From Rhizophagus clarus (Eukaryota; Glomeromycota; Glomeromycetes; Glomerales; Glomeraceae), in assembly GCA_015698045.1 (NCBI GenBank), contig BLAL01000191.1, forward strand, positions 248,001 through 312,000: a stretch of DNA of 64,000 nt, written 5' to 3'. This document shows, piece after piece, positions 57,240 through 64,000 of this stretch. Position 1 is the first letter of the stretch, and each line of letters begins with the position of its first letter. The notes beneath the pieces are model-generated. The model saw only the letters and a list, made by a program, of their open reading frames with translations. It did no database searches and was not told where the DNA came from. The translations under genes were made by a program, and so were the position numbers.

Positions 57240-58480
57240 GTCAAAATATTAAATTGTGAAATCTGGTCATATTCTTCGTCTGACAACACTATGAAAAAGA
57301 AAAAAAAAAAAATTAATTAATTAAATAAATAAAAACCAACAAAAAACACCACCCCAACCCTCCCTTACCTTAATTGTCCTTAATTCCAAAAGTCCAGTCA
57401 TGCTTTTCGTCTGGCAACACTACAAAAAAAAAATTAATAATTAATTAAAAAACAACGAAAAATACCACCCCAACCCTCCCTTACCTTAATTATCCTTAAT
57501 TCTAAAAGTCCAGTCATGCTTTTTGTTCAGCAACACTACAAAAAAAAAAATTAATAATTAATTAAAAAAACAATGAAAAACACCATCCTAACCCTTCCTT
57601 ACCTTAATTCCAATAGTCCGGTCATGCTTTTCGTCTGGCAACACTACAAAAAAAGAAAAAACAAACAAACAAATAATTAATTAATTAAACAAAAAACATC
57701 ACCCCAACCCTCCCTTACCTTAATTCCAATAATCTGAACATACTTTTCGTCTGGCAATACTACAAAAAAGAAAAAAACAAATAATTAATTAATTAATTAA
57801 TTAAAAACTAACAAAAAATACCTCCCCAACTCTCCCTTACCTTAATTCCAATAGTCTGGTCATACTTTTTGTCTGGCAACACTACAAAAAAGAAAAAAAA
57901 ATAAATAAATAATTAATTAATTAAAAAAACCAATAAAAAACATCTCTCCCAACCCTCCCTTACCTTAATTCCAATAGTCCAGTCGTGCTTTTCGTCTGAC
58001 AACACTACAAAAAAGAAAAAACAAACAAATAATTAATTAATTAATTAAACAAAAAACACCATCCAACCCTCCCTTACCTTAATTCTAATAGTCCGGTCAT
58101 GCTTTTCGTCCAGCACCACTACAAAAAAGAAAAAAAAATAATAATAATTAATTAATTAAATAAAAAAAAACTAACGAAAAACACCTCCTTACTTTAATTC
58201 CAAAAGTTCGGTCATGTTTTTCATCCGGCAATACTACAAAAAAAAAAAAAAATAATTAATTAAATAAAAAACCAACGAAAAACACCTCCCCCAACCCTTT
58301 CTTACCTTAATTCTAAAGTTCGGTCACATTTTTCGTCTGGCAACACTACAAAAAGAAAAAAAAAATAAATAATTAATTAATTAAAAAAAATAACAATGAA
58401 AAATACCACCCCAACCCTCCCTTACCTTAATTTCGATAGTCCGGTCATGCTTTTCATCTGGCAATACTACAAAAAAGAAA
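57240..58480 (-). repeat. tandem array of about 11 units, each a 41-nt exon-like core with splice signals
   Basis: Units of 105-130 bp repeat on the minus strand. Each has T-rich sequence ending TTTTTTGTAG, a core starting TGTTGCCAGACGAAAAGC and ending GGACTATTGGAATTAAG (41 nt), then GTAAGGGAGGGTTGGGG, then an ATTAATTAATTA palindrome. The 5'-most exon is 58426-58466. Ten of eleven cores retain an AG acceptor and an AAG|GTAAG (once AAA|GTAAG) donor. Two units carry a 10-nt duplication at the donor, and the last (ending at 57288) lacks the donor and would be terminal. The 41-nt length changes frame each time and one frame meets TGA, so the array is not protein coding. Splicing is predicted, not shown. 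Confidence 0.8.
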
Positions 58481-58737
58481 AAAAAAATAATTATTTTTTT
58501 AAATTATTTTTTATCTAAATGTAATAAATTCAAAAAAAAAACCTGTTTACCCAAATAATCAGATCATAATACTGGTTATACCAGTTCAAAAACTAGATAA
58601 AGTGCATGTGATATATAACATATTCCTTTTTTATATCAACTCATGAGATAAGCTTATCGTAAATGGTAAGCGATATTGTCTTTTATGTTATAAATAGATA
58701 ATCAATGCTAGTAGTTTTGTTCAGACTTCAGATTTTT

Positions 58738-58935
58738 ATTTTGGCGGAAGGAAAATTTTTTTTAAAAAATATATCGTTTTTTTTAAGTGAAATTTTTTTA
58801 AGGGAAATTTTTTTTTAAAAAATAAAAAATCATTTTTTTTTTAAGGGAAATTTTTTTTTAAAAAAATAAAAAATCATTTGTTTTATGATAAGGGAATTTT
58901 TTTTTAAAAAATAAAAAAATAATTTTTTTTTTCAA
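58738..58935 (+). repeat. short tandem repeat of a GGGAAATTTTT-AAAAAATAAAAAATCA unit
   Basis: Four or five units of about 40-50 bp, each AAGGGAAATTTTTTTTTAAA followed by a T-rich half. The unit is nearly self-complementary in its A/T part. It lies exactly between the minus-strand array and the plus-strand pyrimidine tract, so it could act as the shared upstream region of both if they are transcribed. Confidence 0.6.
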
Positions 58936-58969
58936 AAATTATAAACCACAATTTAAATTTTTTATTTAA

Positions 58970-59960
58970 TGGTATTACCTTTAGCTTCAGGATTAAATAC
59001 TGTAACAGGTAAGTTTTTTTTGCTTTTATTAACTTGTTCTTTTTTTTAGGCATAGCTGTTTTTATCTATTTCAGAAATTCAAAGTGAGTTTTAATTTCTT
59101 CTCCTTTTTTTTTGTTTTCTTTTCATTCTTTCCCTTGTTCTTTTACTAAACTTTATCTTTTTAGATGTGTACCATATAAGTAAAAATTCAAGTAAATCTC
59201 TTACGACTCTTCTCTTGTTGTTTTATTTTTCTTTTAAGATGATATTAACCGTTTTCTTTTTTTTTTTTCTATGGGTGGGTGTTCTGGCTTTTCTTTCATT
59301 TTTTTCCCCTTTATTTCTCTTCTTTTTGTAGTTTTTTCGTTTCTTTTTTCATTATTCTTTTCGTTTCTTTTTATGGTTCTTTCATTGATCTTTTGTGATT
59401 CTTTTGTTATTCCTTTTATTAATCTTTTATTCCTTTCATCATTGTTTTTTTTATTGCTTTTTTGGTTTATTTCATTGATCTTTGATTTCTTTTGTTGCTT
59501 TTTTTTTTGTTTCTTTCATTGATCCTTGGTTTCTTTCATTACTTTTTTTGTTTCTTTCATTGATCTTTGGTCTCTTTTCAATGATCTTTGGTTTCTTTCA
59601 TTGATCTTTGACTTTTTTTGTTGCTTTTTTTCGTTCTTTTATTGATTTTCATTTCTTCTTTGCTTCCTTTCATTCTCTTTCATTTCTCTTATTTTTTTTC
59701 ATTTGCCATTTGCTTCTTTCATTCCTTTTATTTTTTTTCATTCTCTTTATTCCTTTTCATTTCCCTTTCATTTTTTCATTTATTTTCATTCTTTTTTTGT
59801 TTCATTCATTCTTTTTCACTATCCTTTACCTTTTTTGTTTATTCCTCATTTCTCTTTGATCATCTTTACTTCCCTTTATCCTTTTTCATTTATCTCTTCT
59901 TTTCTTTATTCTTCCTTTGTCCTTTCTTATTGTATTTTCCATTTTTTCTTATATATTGCA
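58970..59960 (+). ncRNA. putative plus-strand intron-rich non-coding unit with 700-bp pyrimidine tract
   Basis: Blocks with splice-like borders occur at the start. AATACTGTAACAG is followed by GTAAGTTT. A TTTTTTTTAG acceptor near 59050 is followed by GCATAGCTGTTTTTATC and a GTGAGTTTTAA donor. Then a TCTTTTTAG acceptor (59165) is followed by ATGTGTACCATATAA, with a further donor GTAAAA. Branch-like TTAAC and ACTAAAC precede the acceptors. From about 59,240 the sequence is almost purely T/C, with a TTTCATT-type repeat, and ends near 59,960. Open frames in the tract are base-bias artefacts. The ATGG|GTGGGTGTTC junction at 59270 matches one at about 14834 in the polypurine element. Confidence 0.3.
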
Positions 59961-61428
59961 GTGCATTTGCAATTAATACAGCATTATAACATTAATATTA
60001 CAATTAAAATTATGCAATTGTGGCTTAATTTTTTTATAAAATCATGTATATATTGTGGTGTAATTTTTTTTCTTTGAATTAAAATATAGTTTTTTTCATA
60101 CAATTTCCTTTTTATTAATTTATAGTGATATTAATTATTATTCAACAAATTATTAAGTGTGAAATTGTTTTTATAATTATAGATTTAATGATTGTGATGT
60201 TAAAGTTTTTTTTCTTTTTTGTTTAACTAATTATCATTACCATCATATTACCAGTTACGGTATATTAAATCTAACCGAAATTATGTTAATTCTGGTCAAA
60301 ATTAAAATCGTGCTGAATTGCACTTTTAAAAATTATATGCATTTTTTTTAGATCACTATATTGCATATCTTTAACTTTTATAATACATTGTATAACAAAA
60401 TTTAACATATTTAGACGATAAAACAAATCTGCCGATATGTTTAAAGTTTTGGTATCTATAATTTAAATTATAGTATTAGTTAAAGTCTTAAAACTTTCAG
60501 ATTTTATATATATTTTTAATATATTCAGATTCTGAATTGGCAATTTTAATTTATGTATCCAATACTATAATTTAATATTATTATCAATATTTATTTAATA
60601 TAATTTCAAAACATATAAAAAGCCTATTATAAAAATAATGTAGTTTAATTATCTTAGCTTAAAATTACTTTAATTTAACTATTAATCTAATAATATTTAT
60701 AATTTAACTTGAATTCAAATCTTTAAGGAATAATTATAACCAGATGGTTATCTAACAATATAAAGATAACCAAAATAATTACTTAATTATTTTCTTTTCA
60801 GTTTATATATATATCCATTATTAAATATCATACTAGTTTTTTAACAAAAAATTAACTTAATTAAATATTACTAATATTATAATTAATATAATTTATCATA
60901 AATATTAAACATCAAATATTTTTCATTATTATTAACATCATTAATTTAAATAATTATTCTGAAATATGAAATTAGTAATAAAATCATAACAAAATAATTA
61001 TTTACAATCAAATTTTAAGAGTTTTATTCTTATAATCCTAATGGATCTTTATTAACATTATTAAAATTAAAAGAACTTTCACTTCAATTAAGTTTTAGGT
61101 AAATGAATTATTATTTAATATGTATTGAACTTAAAGATATCTATTTTAACTTAATTAAAAATCAAATCTTTTTATATAAAATGATATTTTACTAAACTAT
61201 TAATTTTGTAACTATAAAAAATAAGAATAAAATAAAAATAATATATATAAATATATCCTAATAAAGGTATTAACAGTATTATTATAATAATAATTAATAG
61301 AATTATACCTAATAATAATCCTTTAGATATTAAAATATATAATCATAGATATCATCCAAATCTAAAATAATTTGGGATTATGATGACAGTCCAAATGTAT
61401 AAATCCAAATTAATTTACAAATTATATA
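59961..61428. other. AT-rich spacer, no gene seen
   Basis: AT-rich filler with short homopolymers. No repeat boundary, coding frame or RNA gene could be supported. Confidence 0.5.
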
Positions 61429-61430
61429 TA

Positions 61431-61517
61431 CAGTTAACCCTCTCTAAAATTACACCCTTTGCGACCACTCAATGATGTAATTATAATGAGGTGTGCTCAT
61501 TAGTGAGGGTTTAATTG
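61431..61517. mobile_element. 87-bp pogo-like MITE with TA duplication
   Basis: The left end CAGTTAACCCTCTCTAAAAT and the reverse complement of the right end CAATTAAACCCTCACTAATG share CA(G/A)TTAA(A)CCCTC(T/A)CTAA. TA lies directly outside both ends (61429-61430, 61518-61519). The interior is only about 45 bp. It is one of the smallest elements here, and the ends resemble the CAGT-start MITEs near 10.0 and 40.5 kb. Confidence 0.65.
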
Positions 61518-62028
61518 TATAATCATACATATATAAATTTCTAAATAAATGTGATTATATATGTAAAAAAAACATATCAAAAAAATTTTTTTGTAATAAA
61601 ATTTATATGTAAAATATGCTTAAAATTATTTAATTGTTAAAGATTTTATAGTAATTTTTTGCAAATTTTTGGAAGAAAACTTTAATTTTCCCACTTTTCA
61701 CCCCTTATCACCTACCCATCTGTTTTTTAGTTCTTTATATAATTTTTCATTTTACACGAATACACATATAAATGCAAAGATATACCACAAAAATTTAAAA
61801 ATAACGTATCTTTATACATCCCTTAAAATTAAAATTACACATAAATATAATATCTAATCTTTATTATTACCTATTATATTAAACTATTAAATTCAAATTA
61901 TATAAAAATTAGTTTAAAAATACATCAAGTGTAGTTTGATTTTTAGAATCAAATGCTTTAAATTTTACTATTTACAAATGCTTCTTAAAAATTTGTAAAT
62001 CATTAAAATTAAAATTGTCATCAACTTG

Positions 62029-63755
62029 CTACTCAAAATAATCGATGAATATTTTTAATGAATCAACAGCTTTTTTTGCTGATACTAATGGTATTACATC
62101 ATTATTATTATCATCGTTATTATCATCATCTTTATTTTTCTCACTTTTATCATGTTTTATAAAATTAATTATTTGTTCATCAGTAAGAATTTTTTCAGTT
62201 GAAATTTCATTATTAAACATTTGAAAATATTCTAATAAATTATCAGAATCTTCTAGTAATTCATCAAGAAGTCTTTCAAGTTCACTTAAATCTAAATTGA
62301 TATCATCACTATTATTATTTACATCATCAATATTTTCAATATTACCAGATGGAAAAATACCTGTCTTGATCCAACAATTTTGAATAGTTGTTTGAGTAAC
62401 ATTATTTCATGCATCAGCAATATAATCAATTGCTTTTTTAATATTCAATTTATTTTTATATAATATAATAATATTATTAATTAAATATTTACAAAAAAAA
62501 ATAAATTAATTAAATAATATTAATAACTTACTTTCTATGAACTATTCTAGAATCGAATTGTCAAATTAAATGTTTACAAAACTCTTATTTATATTTAGAT
62601 TTAAAGCTATTAATAATACTAGCATTCATAAGCTAGAAATGTACAGTCATATTTGGTAGAAGATAAACAAGTTCAATATTAGTAAGATTAGATGTAATTT
62701 TCTTTTTTTTTTATTAGATTCATTAGATTCTTGCTCATCTGACACTTCATCATTACTGATTTCATCATTATTTTTTTTCAAACCTTTTTGGATTAAAATG
62801 AGAACCAGTATTATCAATAAGTAGTAATATTTTTTGATTCAATGTACGAAAATAATAATCAAAATGATTTAGCCATTCAAAAAAAAATATCTGAACACAT
62901 CCAATCTTTGGAATTAGCTTGATATGTTACAGGAAGAGTTGATCTGTTAAAATTTTTAAAACATCTTGAATTAAACAATTTTCCAATTACAAGAGGTCAA
63001 AACTTATAGTTTCCTGTAGCATTAGTGCAAAAAAGAATAGAAATCTGATTTTTATCTTATAAAAATAATAAAAATATTTAAATATTTTTAGATTAAACAT
63101 ATTTAATAATTTAAAAAAAAAAATTTTAAAATAAGTTTACCATTTTATAATCTAATGCTGAACTAGTACTTAATATTTGGTTTGGTTCCATTCTAAAAAA
63201 AGGCCTGTTTCATCTGCATTATAAATATCTTCCTTATCATATTTAGCTAAAAGTATATGTAAATATGCATATTCTTCTGAAAAACTCTTAATTGGCACAC
63301 TTCTAGCTTCTCCTGATAACTTGATTTTTGAATTCCATTTCTTTTTTTAAATCAATAAATCTAACCATTAGCATACTTTAATTTATCTTTCACATTAAAC
63401 ATCTTTACAAATTCCAATCCTTTTTGTTACAATATCATGTCACTTAATGAAAATTCAGTGGTTATTGCTGTGATGTTCAAATTTGCATAGCTTTATCAAC
63501 TTCAGAAAATTGAACAGAATGTTAGCAAAATATACGTGATAATACTGAAATAGAAAGAACTGAAAGCCATTTCTCTTTATTTTTCCATATTTTATTAATA
63601 GTTGTTTTTTGAACATTTAAATCTGTATATTTTTTGTTAAAAAATGAAGCAATATCACCTTATTTTCTGTCAGGATTTGCAAGCATAAATTCACAAATTT
63701 TTTTTTTTATATCAATACTAATTGCAGTATGAGTTTGTTGTATTTATTTTACTTT
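62029..63755 (-). pseudogene. degenerate Tigger/pogo (CENP-B-type) transposase
   Basis: Translated pieces on the minus strand follow the order of a Tigger transposase. An N-terminal HTH (KKICEFMLANPDRK, then GDIASFFNKKY and TTINKIWKNKEKWLSVLS, 63600-63700) is followed by the DDE block IYNADETGLFF (about 63210) and LFCTNATGNYKF (63010). Then come LLLIDNTGSHF (about 62820, second catalytic Asp) and an acidic tail ending AKKAVDSLKIFIDYFE (62029). The enzyme binds terminal repeats and inserts at TA. Several stops and shifts break the frame. Its terminal repeats were not identified, and the right end may lie beyond or near the window edge. It is a plausible ancestral source of the pogo-like MITEs in this window, though their ends were not matched to it. 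Confidence 0.8.
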
Positions 63756-64000
63756 CTGTGAATGAATAAGTGGTATGGTAAAATAACAAAAATAATAAGA
63801 GTTTAGACGCACAAGCTGCATAATATGTACCTTATCAGTTATATTATTAAATCATGTGATTTGTGTGATTATGCAAAGGGAATCTTACATATATTTATAA
63901 TATGGGATTGATGATTGGTGTGATTATACTTATAATTAATAAAGTAATTATAAAAAGGGAATTTTATATGTAAAAAAAAAACTCAGACCAAAAAATATGT
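63756..64000. other. AT-rich edge of window
   Basis: No feature could be supported. It may include the upstream part of the Tigger-type element. Confidence 0.4.

Noticed and set aside
57240-58480. CRISPR-like array
   Set aside because: Units are degenerate, spacers are AT filler that repeats as well, the host is eukaryotic, and no cas genes are present; the splice-signal interpretation fits better.
59271-60077. Phe/Ser-rich open frames on the plus strand
   Set aside because: Same artefact of a T/C tract; parallel frames stay open together.
1-64000. tRNA and rRNA genes
   Set aside because: I scanned by eye for B-box-like GGTTCGAATC and rRNA-like blocks and found none that fold; this is a weak negative because no tool was run.

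Overview
This window is nuclear DNA of a eukaryote, most likely an arbuscular mycorrhizal fungus (Glomeromycotina, Rhizophagus-like). The inference rests on very high A+T, many 60-100 bp GT-AG introns, strict orthologues of fungal housekeeping genes, and degenerate DNA transposons whose helicase and HTH protein families I recall as abundant in Rhizophagus. I have no taxonomic marker and ran no search.

Layout. 1-21,600 is gene-poor and transposon-rich. It holds two small inverted-repeat elements (1.6 and 2.2 kb), a degenerate Helitron-type Rep/Pif1 helicase gene on the minus strand (5.4-10.9 kb) with a pogo-like MITE inside it, a 2.2 kb element with CACTA-type ends and a 3-bp target duplication (11.5-13.6 kb), a nest of two inverted-repeat elements (13.75-15.73 kb), a 2.2 kb TA-flanked Tc1/mariner-like element with a relic passenger gene (15.8-18.05 kb), and a LINE or SINE tail with a 16-bp target duplication (19.5 kb).

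21.7-51.3 kb is a gene island with twelve spliced genes. In order they are: EndoU RNase (+), an orphan multi-spanning membrane protein (-), a PAQR/adiponectin-receptor-like 7TM protein (-), TSR3 (-), RNA 3'-phosphate cyclase (+), mitochondrial succinate-semialdehyde dehydrogenase (-), a casein kinase 1 with a long tail (+), a mitochondrial family X DNA polymerase homologue (+), a small mitochondrial membrane protein (-), a LYC1-like acetyltransferase (-), NMD3 (+) and importin beta-3/KAP121 (+). For eleven of these I worked out exons whose summed length is an exact multiple of three; the small membrane protein is a single exon. RNA and ribosome biogenesis is over-represented (TSR3, RTC, NMD3, KAP121, EndoU). 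TSR3/RTC share a 127-bp divergent promoter, and LYC1/NMD3 start in overlapping antisense coding exons.

51.3-64 kb returns to repeat-rich desert: an exact 50-bp-period satellite (55.45-55.9 kb), a tandem array of about 11 units each carrying a 41-nt exon-like core flanked by splice signals (57.2-58.5 kb, minus strand), a divergent pyrimidine-rich tract with similar splice-like signals (58.7-60 kb), a small pogo-like MITE and a broken Tigger/pogo transposase gene.

The most unusual signal is the recurrence, in at least three unrelated repeat contexts, of short non-coding exon-like blocks separated by uniform 65-80 bp introns with strong splice sites. In the CACTA-like element several of these introns contain a small hairpin that places a TAAC/TAAT branch-point-like motif in its loop. 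I know of no description of this. The second most unusual is the polymerase homologue, which keeps the lyase lysine but appears to have lost all three catalytic aspartates.
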